64,000 nucleotides of DNA from Clostridia bacterium (GTDB lineage: Bacteria > Bacillota > Clostridia > Christensenellales > Borkfalkiaceae): assembly GCA_017536205.1 (NCBI GenBank), contig JAFXHX010000011.1, positions 24,835-88,834 on the forward strand, written 5' to 3'. Shown piece after piece: positions 1-9,161 of this stretch. The position numbers were made by a program, and so were the translations under genes. A model generated the notes under the pieces. That model did not search any database, was not told the origin of the DNA, and saw only the letters and a list, made by a program, of their open reading frames with translations. How positions within the stretch are numbered: the stretch's first letter is position 1; every line of letters starts with the position of its first letter.

Positions 1-727
1 TCATAGAGTTAATGTACTTTTTACTGCAAACGCATTTGTAGCGTGGTTTTCTTTCGCTGAATTCTACGCCTGCAAAATGAAGTTCACAAATGCCTTTTGC
101 ACCTATTTTTTTAATTAGCGAACTAATATCGGTATAACCTAAAATAATTTCTTCGGCTTTTTTAGCCGTTTCGTAATCGCAACCTGGTAGCGCCTGCATA
201 ATAACGCCACCTGCGCCCAAGCACTTACCTTTTGCGCTAGTTAAAACGCCAAGCGCCATTGCAGTTGGCTCTTGCTCGGAAACGGTGTAGTAATATGCAA
301 AATCTTCGGCAAGTTCGCCACTAACTAGTTCACACGAACCCGAATAGGGCTCTTTAAGCCCCATATTTCTAACAACGGTAATTCTACCCTTTCCTACAAG
401 ACCTTTAACGTCTAACTTGCCCTTTTCGTTTAAGGGAAGATTAACGCTTGGATTTTCAACGTAACCGCGAACGCTTAAATTACTATCTGCGCTAACGATA
501 ATTTGACCACCGGGCCCGTCACCTGAAATGGTAACTGAAAGCCTATCGCTTTTGTTTTTGAGATTAGACGCCATAAATAAAGAAGCCGTCATCGCTCTGC
601 CGAGCGCCGCCGAAGTTAACGGCGTTAACCCGTGATATTTAATTGCCTTATTTACTATTTGAGTACTCTCTATAACGGTAAGCGAAATCTTTCCGTCAAA
701 GAGTAAAGTTTTATAAATTGCATCCAT
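1..727 (-). CDS. hslO: Hsp33 redox-regulated chaperone, 3' end off the window
   Basis: Translating the complement from the ATG at 727 gives an open frame to the left edge, beginning MDAIYKTLLFDG and reading through DRLSVTISGDGPGGQII, GYVENP, GKGRITVV and YSGSCELVSGELAEDFAYYY. These are landmarks of Hsp33, the cytoplasmic holdase that is activated when oxidation releases its zinc. The last visible residues include CVC (CxC), the first half of the zinc/redox switch; the second CxxC pair lies beyond the edge, so the gene is partial by truncation, not by mutation. It starts 1 base after the stop of the methyltransferase gene, so the two are probably co-transcribed. Family assignment is confident; an intact redox switch is inferred from the visible half. 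Confidence 0.93.
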   Translation of the reverse strand, partial: MDAIYKTLLFDGKISLTVIESTQIVNKAIKYHGLTPLTSAALGRAMTASLFMASNLKNKSDRLSVTISGDGPGGQIIVSADSNLSVRGYVENPSVNLPLNEKGKLDVKGLVGKGRITVVRNMGLKEPYSGSCELVSGELAEDFAYYYTVSEQEPTAMALGVLTSAKGKCLGAGGVIMQALPGCDYETAKKAEEIILGYTDISSLIKKIGAKGICELHFAGVEFSERKPRYKCVCSKKYINSM

Positions 728-728
728 A

Positions 729-1463
729 TTATTTAGTTGCTATAAATAGCATTTTTTGTGAAGTTTTAGTTAACGGGTTGCCGTTTTCATCGGTAACGGT
801 AAAGTTAGTAAATCCAACCGTTTTTAAAATATTTTCAATATCTTCTTTCTCGTGAGCGTACTGCGATTGTTGTTCGGTGAAACGCTTGTAAACTTCGCCT
901 TCTTTTTTGAAAAACGAAATTGTTATATCAAGCCTTGAACTATCTGATATAAACTCTGAAAGCCAAATGTAAGAAAGTTCTTCGCCGTCGTCGCCAAACA
1001 TATTTTTTGCAAGCACTTCTTTAAGTTTATAAGGAGTTGAAACGTCGAACATTAAAACACCGTTGTTTTTTAAACTATCGTAGCAGTTTTTAATAGCCTT
1101 TTTAAGCCCGGTTATAGGAACGTAATTAAACCCGTCGTTAACGGCGGTGATAAAACCTTGCTTTTCTTTCAACTTAAAGTTTTTAAAGTCGCCAACGAAA
1201 TATTTAATATTAAGTTTTTCATTTCTCGTAGTTTCTTCTGCAACGGCAAGCATATCGGGGCTAATATCAACGCCCACTACGCTATAGCCAAGCGCTTTAA
1301 CCTTTCTTGTGAAAAGCCCCGTTCCACAAGCAAAGTCTATGCCAAATGGTTCGGGGTTTTTACTTTTTAAAGTTTTTGCAAGAAAGTCAAGCCAAGATGA
1401 ATATGCGTCGTCGCATATTATACCGTTATAAAACTGCGAGAGAGTTTTATACTCTACGCTCAT
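729..1463 (-). CDS. class I SAM-dependent methyltransferase
   Basis: A 244-residue protein with the class I methyltransferase fold. Motif I (DFACGTGLF, about residues 43-51) binds S-adenosylmethionine, and the acidic end of strand 2 is seen in VVGVDIS (about 62-68). The body resembles small-molecule methyltransferases of the Methyltransf_11/25 type. The substrate cannot be read from the sequence. It lies between a membrane protein gene (1 base upstream) and hslO (1 base downstream), so the three form one transcript. Being next to hslO does not by itself point to a stress function. Confidence 0.85.
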   Translation of the reverse strand: MSVEYKTLSQFYNGIICDDAYSSWLDFLAKTLKSKNPEPFGIDFACGTGLFTRKVKALGYSVVGVDISPDMLAVAEETTRNEKLNIKYFVGDFKNFKLKEKQGFITAVNDGFNYVPITGLKKAIKNCYDSLKNNGVLMFDVSTPYKLKEVLAKNMFGDDGEELSYIWLSEFISDSSRLDITISFFKKEGEVYKRFTEQQSQYAHEKEDIENILKTVGFTNFTVTDENGNPLTKTSQKMLFIATK

Positions 1464-1464
1464 A

Positions 1465-2724
1465 TTATTTACCTTTCTTTTTGTATTTTACGGGTTTTTG
1501 CTTTTTTGAAACGGAAGTTTCAGTTTTAGCGGGCTCGCTATCGCTCATAAACTCGTCGATAGCGCTTTCTGCGCTTTCATCTACGGAGTGTTCAAGGGCG
1601 TAACGGTCGCTATCTTCAATCATTTTACGTTTGCTTTCAAGCAAGCGCTCTAAATCTTTTCTAGAATAACTTTCAGGTAACGTTTCAATAACCACGTCGT
1701 CGTCCGTGATAGGTTTAACGGCACGGCTAGACAACGTATTTTTACGGTAAACGAAATCTTCAGGCTTATCGCTTTCAACGTTCTTCTTGTAAATACCACG
1801 GTACTTTTTAGCGCCCGGCACAAAGTCGTTAACGAACTCGTCGAACGTCCATTGAGAATAGTTGGTCCAAACGAGCATAAATATTGAAAGACTTATAAAG
1901 ATTATAAGCGCCGCGCCAAGCGTAAATAGTATGTTAGAAACGTCGAACAATAAAAGTGCGAACGGTGCTAAACCTAAAATTATAAAGAAGGCGTTTATAG
2001 GAAGTAAGCCAACGCCTAAAATAAGCGAGTTTCTAATAATTCCAAAAAGCGAAAGTTTATAAGTTACGCCTACTGTTAAAGTGTATAGATAAACGCAAAC
2101 GAACAAGGCAAGCGCAATATAATCAAATATTTTAATTATAGTAAATAACCAAGAAAGGTTTGACTGTATTACAATTTGAACGTCGCATAGATTTATCGTT
2201 AAAATGGTAAGCCCTGCAATAAATACGAAAAGTAAAGTTGAAAGCAAGGTGTTTTTATAGTTCTTTTTAACGCCACTCCAAAAGTCAGACGCAACGAAAA
2301 CGCCTTCGGTCCAAACCATATTTCTTAAAACGTAAAAACCGCCCGCTAAACCAATTGAAACGTAAAACGATAAAACGATTAAAATTAAAAAGAAAATCAT
2401 GTTTGAATTAAGGTCGATTTGCTCTGCCGTGCCAAGAATAATGTTTGGGTGAACGGCAGGATAGCCTATACCCATATTTTGCGAGAACGACGAGTTTGCA
2501 GACTGCGCCTCTATAAGCATAGTTCTAAATATTAAAAGTGCAAACACCGGAAATACGAATAAAAACGTTAAGAGATTTATTTTTACTAACTTTCCAAAGT
2601 TGGTGGTAAGCAAATCCCACCCAAGCGACCATCTGCTTGTGGGTAAAGTTTTTCTTGCGTAATCTTCACTGCGTTCGGGGCCTTCTACTAACCTAGTAAA
2701 AAAGCCGTTCTTCTTTTTAGCCAT
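1465..2724 (-). CDS. polytopic membrane protein, DUF624/YesL-like
   Basis: A 419-residue protein with about six hydrophobic segments (roughly residues 48-66, 110-137, 155-173, 199-220, 235-260 and 265-288) followed by a cytoplasmic, highly charged tail of about 130 residues ending in a Lys-rich stretch. The N-terminal layout and the phrase WSLGWDLLTTNF resemble the DUF624/YesL membrane family, but the long tail is unusual for it. No catalytic motif was seen. The start is supported by AAAGG 8-9 bases upstream. It is the first gene of a short operon with the methyltransferase and hslO. The function is unknown. Confidence 0.6.
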   Translation of the reverse strand: MAKKKNGFFTRLVEGPERSEDYARKTLPTSRWSLGWDLLTTNFGKLVKINLLTFLFVFPVFALLIFRTMLIEAQSANSSFSQNMGIGYPAVHPNIILGTAEQIDLNSNMIFFLILIVLSFYVSIGLAGGFYVLRNMVWTEGVFVASDFWSGVKKNYKNTLLSTLLFVFIAGLTILTINLCDVQIVIQSNLSWLFTIIKIFDYIALALFVCVYLYTLTVGVTYKLSLFGIIRNSLILGVGLLPINAFFIILGLAPFALLLFDVSNILFTLGAALIIFISLSIFMLVWTNYSQWTFDEFVNDFVPGAKKYRGIYKKNVESDKPEDFVYRKNTLSSRAVKPITDDDVVIETLPESYSRKDLERLLESKRKMIEDSDRYALEHSVDESAESAIDEFMSDSEPAKTETSVSKKQKPVKYKKKGK

Positions 2725-2762
2725 AGTTAACCTTTTAGAGTAATTTTTAATATATTACTTAT

Positions 2763-2791
2763 ATAATATACTGTTTGGCATTTTTTTTCAA
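2763..2791 (-). promoter_or_regulatory. putative promoter for the 2724-to-1 operon
   Basis: On the minus strand TTGAAA (2786-2791) and TATTAT (2763-2768) are separated by 17 bases. This lies about 40 bases upstream of the membrane protein start, as expected for a sigma-A promoter. The region is very AT-rich, so chance matches are possible. Confidence 0.5.
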
Positions 2792-2847
2792 TCGTTTTGG
2801 GTTATATTTTTACTTTTTCAACTGTTTAACACTTTTTAGGAGCGTTT

Positions 2848-3009
2848 ATGAGCAATTTTTGTAAAAACGAAAGCTGTCCCGTTAAAAAAGGCGCTACTAC
2901 TTTTTTCGTGCACAATTGTTTATATGCCGAAAAATGCATTTTAACATACAAAGAACAACTAAAAAACAACAAGAAAAAAAAATCAAAAGGTGTTGACAAA
3001 GCCAACTAA
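2848..3009 (+). CDS. 53-residue Cys-containing small protein
   Basis: An ATG 5 bases after an AGGAG-type site (2838-2842) opens a 53-codon frame ending in TAA at 3009. The product has cysteines at positions 5, 10, 24 and 30, a hydrophilic body and a Lys-rich tail around residues 40-47. It starts MSNFCKNESCPVKK. The CxxxxC and CxxxxxC spacing could hold a metal, but no family was recognised. Its last codons overlap the promoter of the alpha-galactosidase gene, so it may be a short upstream gene or a leader peptide. Coding status rests mainly on the strong ribosome binding site and the cysteine pattern. Confidence 0.5.
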   Translation: MSNFCKNESCPVKKGATTFFVHNCLYAEKCILTYKEQLKNNKKKKSKGVDKAN

Positions 3010-3020
3010 TAAGATATAAT
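2993..3020 (+). promoter_or_regulatory. consensus sigma-A promoter of the alpha-galactosidase gene
   Basis: TTGACA (2993-2998) and TATAAT (3015-3020) with a 16-base spacer sit 28 bases before the GH36 start codon. Both boxes match the consensus exactly. The -35 box lies inside the last codons of the small ORF at 2848-3009. Confidence 0.75.
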
Positions 3021-3047
3021 AATCTTATTAAAGTTAAGGAGCAACTT

Positions 3048-5126
3048 ATGAAAGTTATTAAACACGCTAGCACCTATATTAACGTTGGCAAAAAAGGGCA
3101 CTTTTTCCTTTCTACTGAAAACAGTAACTTAAACGATTTTGAGTTTGGTTATATAAACTCTAACGTTGGCTTTAACTGCGATTACGAAACCAACTACAAA
3201 GGGCTTTTAGTTATGCCAACTAATAACTTTTTTGAGTTTAACTGCTTTACTGAAACTGAAAACGGATTCAGCGTTAATTATTTAAACGATACCTACCCCG
3301 CAAGCATTACCGAAAACGTTTCGCTTATAAACGGGCTTAACGTTTTAACGCAAAACGTAACAGTTAAAAACGTTGGGGACAAGCCTTTTACACTTAACAA
3401 ACTTTCAGCAGGAAACGCCTTGGCTATAGGTATTGAAGGCACGCCTTGGCACATAACTGATAGGTTTACCGTTTACTACGCCCTTAACCGTATGCAAGGC
3501 GAAGGTCAATGGCAAAAAAAGTCGCTTAAAGAACTTGATTTATTCCCCGCATCTACTCACCCGTGGGAAGAATCGCTTTTTAGGCTTCAATCGCTTGGCT
3601 CGTGGAGCACGGGGCTTTATTATCCTTTAATTATTATTGAAGATAAAGAGCGTAACGAGTGCTGGTTCTTCGAGCGTGAAGGTGGCGAAGCGTGGTATAT
3701 GGAAATTAGCGTATACGGCGGTTATACGGGGCAATTTATAAACGTTAGTATGGGTGGAGCAGACGAGAAAACGCTTTGGAATAAAGAGCTTTTACCCGGC
3801 GAATCTTACACTACGACAAACTGTTTTTACGGTGTTGTAAAAGGTGGTTTTGAAGAAGCCGTTAAAGAACTTACTAAATACAAGCGCAAAACCAACCTTA
3901 CTTCTTGCGATATAATTCCTACGTTTAACGACTTTATGTGTTCGCTTTGGTGCCAGCAACGCGAAGATAGAAACAAGGCGTTAATTGACGCGTGCTATGA
4001 AGTTGGCGTTAAGCGCTACGTTATGGACGCAGGTTGGGCAGTTGAAGGAACTTGGGAGCCACTAGATAGTGAAAAGTTCCCCACTATGAAACTAAAAGGA
4101 CTTATTGATTACGCAAAAAGTTTAGGCATTGAGTTCGGCGTTTGGTTCGAGTTTGAAAAAACTAATTATAAAGAAAACGAAGTTGCGCTTGCAAACGGCG
4201 TTAACGACTACCTTCTTTCTAAAAACGGTATGGTTTTATCGCCACACTCGCCCAAACTTAATATGCGTTGTAAATGGGGTACCGACCGACTACTTGAAAA
4301 GATTAGAAAACTTTACGACATGGGCGTAAGGTATATTAAAAACGACCACAACAACGAAGATAGGTACGGCATATCAATGTACGATAACGAAAGCCCAAGT
4401 GAAGGAACAAGGCGCAACTCGCTTGCCTATTACGAGTTTATTGAAAGGGTTAAAAAAGAGTTTCCCGACTTAATTATTGAACACTGTGCTGCAGGTGGCC
4501 ACCGCTCTGACCACGGAACGCTTAAACACTTCTTCTTCCAGTCGTCGTCAGACCAAGAAGATTACAGGTTAATTCCTTCGGTTGCACAGGGCATTTTAGG
4601 CTATTTAGCGCCCGAAAAAATGCTTGTTTGGTCTTGCCCCTATCCTATGATATATAACGTTCATTATAACGATTTAGCGCTTACTGATAAAGAGTATAAA
4701 GAGTTAAGTAGTGGCAGAGAAACGGTGTTTAATATGGTTAGTTCTATGCTTGGCTTTATTTACCTTTCAGGTAGACCCGACCTTGCCGATAAATTAAACA
4801 AAACGCTTATTAAAGAAGCGTTTGACGTTTATATGACTTACGCTAGTACTTTATGCGAGCGCTACCCTATATTCCCTTGTGGAACTAAAAATATGGACGA
4901 TAAAACCTTTAACGCCGTTGGTTTACAACGTGAAAAGGACACCGTTATGGCGCTTTGGGCTTTAGAAAATACGCAATTTGAACTTGACCTTAGTAAATAC
5001 GGCTTTAAGTCGTTTGAAGTGATTTACCCACTTTCCGTTACTAACGCAAAACTAGATTTTGACGGAAAAACTTTAAAAGCCGAGTTTAAAGAAAAGTATT
5101 CTGCGTGCCTTATAAAACTTAAATAA
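3048..5126 (+). CDS. GH36 alpha-galactosidase
   Basis: A 692-residue glycoside hydrolase, about the usual length for bacterial GH36. It would release terminal alpha-galactose from raffinose-type sugars or glycoconjugates. An N-terminal beta-sandwich precedes a TIM barrel with DAGW (Asp near 327) at a substrate-binding strand, an Asp in IKNDHN (near 433) at the nucleophile position, and SSSDQED (Asp near 502) at the acid/base position. HCAAGGHRSDHG is also typical of the family. There is no signal peptide, so the enzyme is cytoplasmic and would need imported substrate; no transporter gene lies next to it. The start follows AAGGAG at 3036. It is monocistronic between a consensus promoter and a terminator. 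Confidence 0.9.
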   Translation: MKVIKHASTYINVGKKGHFFLSTENSNLNDFEFGYINSNVGFNCDYETNYKGLLVMPTNNFFEFNCFTETENGFSVNYLNDTYPASITENVSLINGLNVLTQNVTVKNVGDKPFTLNKLSAGNALAIGIEGTPWHITDRFTVYYALNRMQGEGQWQKKSLKELDLFPASTHPWEESLFRLQSLGSWSTGLYYPLIIIEDKERNECWFFEREGGEAWYMEISVYGGYTGQFINVSMGGADEKTLWNKELLPGESYTTTNCFYGVVKGGFEEAVKELTKYKRKTNLTSCDIIPTFNDFMCSLWCQQREDRNKALIDACYEVGVKRYVMDAGWAVEGTWEPLDSEKFPTMKLKGLIDYAKSLGIEFGVWFEFEKTNYKENEVALANGVNDYLLSKNGMVLSPHSPKLNMRCKWGTDRLLEKIRKLYDMGVRYIKNDHNNEDRYGISMYDNESPSEGTRRNSLAYYEFIERVKKEFPDLIIEHCAAGGHRSDHGTLKHFFFQSSSDQEDYRLIPSVAQGILGYLAPEKMLVWSCPYPMIYNVHYNDLALTDKEYKELSSGRETVFNMVSSMLGFIYLSGRPDLADKLNKTLIKEAFDVYMTYASTLCERYPIFPCGTKNMDDKTFNAVGLQREKDTVMALWALENTQFELDLSKYGFKSFEVIYPLSVTNAKLDFDGKTLKAEFKEKYSACLIKLK

Positions 5127-5156
5127 AAAAAACGGAGCAACTGCTCCGTTTTTTAA
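5125..5156. terminator. bidirectional intrinsic terminator
   Basis: AACGGAG (5131-5137) and CTCCGTT (5144-5150) form a hairpin flanked by an A-run on the left and a T-run on the right. It can stop both the GH36 gene (+) and the convergent MATE gene (-), whose stop codon it overlaps. Confidence 0.85.
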
Positions 5157-6577
5157 TTAGAGTTAAGAAGTATTTTATTCTTTTTACAATCTTCAAGTAT
5201 TTTCTTTCTGCCAACCGTAAAGTAAACTATTATTAGCGAAATTGAAACTATTATCCAACTTATAGGATAAGATAGTAATAGCGTTTGATAGGTGTGAAAA
5301 CTAGGAATACTAAAAATTGTAAACACCCATAATATTCTAACGCCACATATGCCTATAACGTTTATAAGCATAGGCGCTAAAGAGAAACCTGCTCCCCTTA
5401 AAATGCCCGTTAACGCCTCTAACATACCACATATGTAGTAGTTAAACGCTATTCCTTTGAGCCTTTGCATACCAAACTCTATGGTGGTAGCCTCTAAAGT
5501 AGCGTCCACTTCAGATATATATAGTTTTAAAAGCGGTTTTCCTAAAAAATATGTGCTCATTCCTAAAACCAGGCCGATAAGCATTGCTAATACGGGAGCA
5601 ATTATAACCGACTTTTTAGCCCTTTCACTTTCGCCTGCGCCTATGTTTTGCGCAACGAATGAAAGCGAAGCGTGGTTAATTGCGTTCATACTAGTATAAG
5701 TAAAACTATCAATACTTGAGCCTGCCGAGTTTCCGTTAACTACTAATTCGCCAAACCCGTTAACCGAAGTTTGAATAATAGTGTTAGATAGTGAAAACAT
5801 CATACTTTGTATTCCTGCGGGAACGCCTATTTTTATAATATCAATTAGTTTAGACTTCGTTATTTTTAAGTTTTTAATAGAAAGTTTAAGCGAGCCTTCT
5901 AGTTTTGAAAGGTATATAAGTATAATTACCGCCGCAACTGTTTGAGAAATTACGGTTGCGATTGCAACGCCATCAACGCTCATTTTAAATATCGAAACGA
6001 ATAAAACGTTAAGCAAAACGTTTATTATACCCGCAATAAACAAGAACAGAAGTGGCCTTTTAGTATCGCCAACAGCCCTTAAAATAGCGCTACCAAAGTT
6101 ATAAACCATAGTTGATATAATTCCACCAAAGTATATGCGAAGATAAACGGTTGAAAGCGGAAGGTGTTCAGGTTGCGTATCCATAAGGCTTAATAAAAAC
6201 GGCGTGGCAAAAACGCCTATCACCGTTAAAACTAGCCCCGATATAACGCTTAAAAGTATTGCCGTGTGAATAGTTTGGTTTAAATCGTTTTCTTGCTTAG
6301 AGCCGAAATATCTTGCAATTAAAACGGTTGCTCCTACCGAAAAACCCATAAAAAAGTTTACGAAAACGTGAATAAGCGAAGAAGTTGCGCCTATTGCACC
6401 AACGGCTGTTGAAGAATCTTTAGAAAACTGACCGACTATTATCATATCGGCGGCGTTAAAAAGCATTTGCAAAATGCCCGAAAGAGCAAACGGTAACGCA
6501 AAGGTTATAAGGTTTTTTACAATTGAACCTTTGGTCATATCAACTACTGATTTGCTATTTCTAACGCCTGAAACCAT
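5153..6577 (-). CDS. MATE family efflux transporter
   Basis: A 474-residue integral membrane protein with about 12 hydrophobic segments in two similar halves, the arrangement of MatE-domain exporters that swap H+ or Na+ for drugs or metabolites. Recognisable family stretches are LPFALSGILQMLFNAADMIIVG near residues 28-49 and GVPAGIQSM in the second half. The start is fixed by AAGGAG 8 bases upstream. It has its own promoter (6599-6627) and is monocistronic. The substrate cannot be deduced. A second, only distantly similar MATE gene lies at 51580-52926. Confidence 0.9.
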   Translation of the reverse strand: MVSGVRNSKSVVDMTKGSIVKNLITFALPFALSGILQMLFNAADMIIVGQFSKDSSTAVGAIGATSSLIHVFVNFFMGFSVGATVLIARYFGSKQENDLNQTIHTAILLSVISGLVLTVIGVFATPFLLSLMDTQPEHLPLSTVYLRIYFGGIISTMVYNFGSAILRAVGDTKRPLLFLFIAGIINVLLNVLFVSIFKMSVDGVAIATVISQTVAAVIILIYLSKLEGSLKLSIKNLKITKSKLIDIIKIGVPAGIQSMMFSLSNTIIQTSVNGFGELVVNGNSAGSSIDSFTYTSMNAINHASLSFVAQNIGAGESERAKKSVIIAPVLAMLIGLVLGMSTYFLGKPLLKLYISEVDATLEATTIEFGMQRLKGIAFNYYICGMLEALTGILRGAGFSLAPMLINVIGICGVRILWVFTIFSIPSFHTYQTLLLSYPISWIIVSISLIIVYFTVGRKKILEDCKKNKILLNSN

Positions 6578-6598
6578 TTTCTTTTCTCCTTCGTAGAT

Positions 6599-6627
6599 AT
6601 TTTACTACCATACGATTTTAAGGTCAA
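6599..6627 (-). promoter_or_regulatory. putative promoter of the MATE gene
   Basis: On the minus strand TTGACC (6622-6627), a 17-base spacer and TAAAAT (6599-6604) lie about 22 bases upstream of the MATE start codon. Confidence 0.65.
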
Positions 6628-6647
6628 CTTTTTAACTAGTTAAAAAT

Positions 6648-6676
6648 TAAAAAAGCAAGGATTTCTCCTTGCTTTT
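6648..6676 (-). terminator. intrinsic terminator of the flavoprotein/antiporter operon
   Basis: AAAAGCAAGGA (6651-6661) pairs with TCCTTGCTTTT (6666-6676) around a TTTC loop. On the minus strand the stem runs into a T-rich tract just after the MgtC-like gene. Confidence 0.85.
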
Positions 6677-6677
6677 T

Positions 6678-7397
6678 TTAGTTAATCGTTTCAACGTGAA
6701 TAACGTATTCTAGGTTTTTAAGAACTTCAATAATTTCGTTGTGGGTTTTGCATTTTTTAAGTTCACCGTCAACGATAGTTAAACTTATTGAGTAAACGCC
6801 AAGCCCAGAGTTTGCGTACGCAGGGTTAATTTCGATATCATCTATTTTAAGCCCTAATTTTCTTATAGTTGCAGTGAACTCTGAAAGGTAGTTTTTGCCC
6901 TTTAACTCTATTGATATTTCTAAATGGTTAGAACGGATTTTGAAGTATTCTTCAATTCTTGTAAAGAGCGCAAGGCATACAAAGTATAAAAGGAAACTTA
7001 CTATTGCTATCGTGTAGTGGCCAAAACCTATAAATATAGAAACCATTGCCATACACCAAAGCGCAACCGACGTTGTTAAACCTTTAAGTTGATTTCTTGA
7101 ACTAAATAGTATGGTGTTTGAACTGAGTATTGCAATACCTATAACGGTTGCCGCCGTTACGAACGAAAATTGAACTTTATATTCAATTAAAATATATTCG
7201 TCGCACATTGCCGCAAGTGATGATACTATTGAAACGAGAATAAAGGTGCGAAGACCTGCAGCGTGGCGTTTCGTTGCCCTTTCAAGACCTATAATGGTTG
7301 CTAAAATAAAAGCCAAACCTATTTTTAAAACTACGGCGCCAAGGTTAAGACCCGTTGACCACTCGCCTAAAAGGTTAGATATAATATCTTCGTACAT
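6678..7397 (-). CDS. MgtC/SapB family membrane protein
   Basis: A 239-residue protein with an N-terminal MgtC-type membrane domain (about residues 1-145, four to five segments) containing the family signature ATIIGLERATKRHAAGLRTF, followed by a soluble ACT-like domain of about 80 residues. MgtC proteins affect Mg2+ homeostasis and ATP synthase activity in some pathogens; general members have no firm function. It is the last gene of the tight operon that begins with the glycerol-3-phosphate dehydrogenase-like flavoproteins, 2 bases after the antiporter. The start follows AGGAG. Placement under apparent GlpR-type control is odd for this family. Confidence 0.85.
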   Translation of the reverse strand: MYEDIISNLLGEWSTGLNLGAVVLKIGLAFILATIIGLERATKRHAAGLRTFILVSIVSSLAAMCDEYILIEYKVQFSFVTAATVIGIAILSSNTILFSSRNQLKGLTTSVALWCMAMVSIFIGFGHYTIAIVSFLLYFVCLALFTRIEEYFKIRSNHLEISIELKGKNYLSEFTATIRKLGLKIDDIEINPAYANSGLGVYSISLTIVDGELKKCKTHNEIIEVLKNLEYVIHVETIN

Positions 7398-7399
7398 AA

Positions 7400-8815
7400 T
7401 TATCTCCTATTTTTAAACTTATTTTTGTTATAGTCTATATACTCGCTTTCAAGTTCCATAAACGCTGCTTCGTTTTCAGAACGGTAATAATTGCTAGCGT
7501 CAATCTCATCTTTAATAGCGTTTAATTTTTTAGTAAGAAGTTCACGCCTTTTTTCAATGCTATCGTCTGGTAAAACAACCGTTGGTTCGCTTTCGTAACT
7601 GCCAGATTTTCTAAGCGCAAAGTCAGCAAGAACGGGGCCGAATATTTCGCATATTAAACCAACCGATATAATAATAGTTTGAACAACGCTACCGTCAGTT
7701 CCACTTAAACTACGCGATGCAAGTTCACTTAAACCTATTGCTATTCCCGCTTGTGGAATAAGCGCTAAACCGAAAAAGTTGCAGGTTTTTGCAGGTTTTT
7801 TAACCATTTTACAACCTAAAAACGTTCCTAAATACTTTCCGCCCGTTTGAACTAAAATGTAAATTAAACAAACGGCTATAAGTGGCAAATAGGTTACGCT
7901 TTCGCTTGAAAATAGCGCGTCGATATTAAAAGTTAAACCCGATTTTACAAAGTAAATGAGTAGTATCGGCGGGCTAAAATAACGAATTTGCTTAAACAGT
8001 TTTTCATCGCCTGATACGTTAACGTAAACAGAGCCCATAACGATGCAAGCAAGTAATGGCGAAACGCCAAGCGCCGAGCCGAACCCGCAAAGCAAGAAAA
8101 GTAGCGCAATAGAAACTATAAGTCTATTATCGTTAGAACGCTTTGCCGTCATTAAAAGTTTTAAAACGTAGCCCGATACTGCGCCGAGTGCTATCATAAC
8201 AAGGTTTAACCCAACTGGCAATAAAACTTCTTCAACGTTAAGCGAGCCAAGCGATATTCCCGTTGCAATAGAAACTGCGATACTAAACGCAATAAGCCCT
8301 AATATATCGCCAGACGCTATAACCGATAAAAGATTATCTACAAAGTCGCCCCCGGCGTTTTTTTGCCTTATAGTCATAGCCGTTGAAACGGGTGAAACTA
8401 CGAAAGAAATTGATGCGAGTACGATTGACACGGGAAGTGAAAGATTAAACACGAAATATGTAAGAACGAAAATTAAAACCGACGTTACGGCAATTTCCAT
8501 AAGCGTTATAATTGCAACGCTCTTAAAGTTTTTCTTAACTATTCCTATTTTAAAGAACTCGCCTATTCCAAACGATATAAACGCAAGCGCAATATCGCTA
8601 ATAAAGCCCATACCAGAAACTACTTGGGTGGGAATTAAATCTAAACAATACGGACCTATTATTATACCGGTTGCTACGTACGCAGTTACGTTAGGAAGTT
8701 TTAATAGTTTCGTAATGCGCGTGGCGAAAAACCCTAAAAATAGTATTAGGGACACCGATATAATTATTACGGCAACTTGGTTGCCTTGTAAATGCTCGTA
8801 AAGTTTATCTAACAT
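7400..8815 (-). CDS. CPA2-type cation/proton antiporter
   Basis: A 471-residue protein with about 12 membrane segments over residues 15-410 and a charged cytoplasmic tail of about 60 residues. The first membrane half contains LKLPNVTAYVATGIIIGPY, typical of KefB/GerN/NapA-like Na+/H+ or K+/H+ exchangers (Na_H_Exchanger domain). There is no TrkA-N nucleotide-binding domain after the membrane part, so it is not a full KefB/C. It sits 1 base after the DUF1667 gene and 2 bases before the MgtC-like gene, so transcription and probably translation are coupled to the flavoprotein dehydrogenases. The ion specificity is unknown. Confidence 0.85.
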   Translation of the reverse strand: MLDKLYEHLQGNQVAVIIISVSLILFLGFFATRITKLLKLPNVTAYVATGIIIGPYCLDLIPTQVVSGMGFISDIALAFISFGIGEFFKIGIVKKNFKSVAIITLMEIAVTSVLIFVLTYFVFNLSLPVSIVLASISFVVSPVSTAMTIRQKNAGGDFVDNLLSVIASGDILGLIAFSIAVSIATGISLGSLNVEEVLLPVGLNLVMIALGAVSGYVLKLLMTAKRSNDNRLIVSIALLFLLCGFGSALGVSPLLACIVMGSVYVNVSGDEKLFKQIRYFSPPILLIYFVKSGLTFNIDALFSSESVTYLPLIAVCLIYILVQTGGKYLGTFLGCKMVKKPAKTCNFFGLALIPQAGIAIGLSELASRSLSGTDGSVVQTIIISVGLICEIFGPVLADFALRKSGSYESEPTVVLPDDSIEKRRELLTKKLNAIKDEIDASNYYRSENEAAFMELESEYIDYNKNKFKNRR

Positions 8816-8816
8816 T

Positions 8817-9161
8817 TTATTCTACCGTTTTAGCAGATATTATATTTGCTCCAAACACGTTTTCAATTATAACATCGCCCGTTTTTACGGGTGCTTTGCA
8901 ACAAGCGCCGTTTATAACTTTCATTACCGAAAACATATCTTTTTTGCTAACGGGTCTATCCGTTTTAACGGGTAACACGCCACCACAAGAAAGTTTAACG
9001 GTTGAGGTTACAACCCTTTTCGGGTCGAAAACTTCGTTTTCGGCGTACATTTTACCACGCGCGCAAGTGTTGCCTTCAACGCCTATTACCTTGTTATCTT
9101 CAAGAAGAACGGTAATTCTGCAACCCATAGGGCATTCTACGCAAGTTAATTCTTTTTTCAT
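8817..9161 (-). CDS. DUF1667 iron-sulfur-type small protein
   Basis: A 114-residue protein beginning with Cys7-x2-Cys10-x3-Cys14 and Cys33 in GNTCARGKMYA, plus a CC pair at 87-88. This is the DUF1667 family, which in Clostridia regularly follows the two flavoprotein subunits of a GlpA/GlpO-like dehydrogenase and is thought to be an electron-transfer or assembly partner. The cysteine layout resembles the [4Fe-4S] motif at the start of molybdopterin oxidoreductases. The ATG overlaps the upstream stop (ATGA) and follows a GGGGG-type site. The family call is secure; the electron-transfer role is inferred from gene context. Confidence 0.85.
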   Translation of the reverse strand: MKKELTCVECPMGCRITVLLEDNKVIGVEGNTCARGKMYAENEVFDPKRVVTSTVKLSCGGVLPVKTDRPVSKKDMFSVMKVINGACCKAPVKTGDVIIENVFGANIISAKTVE

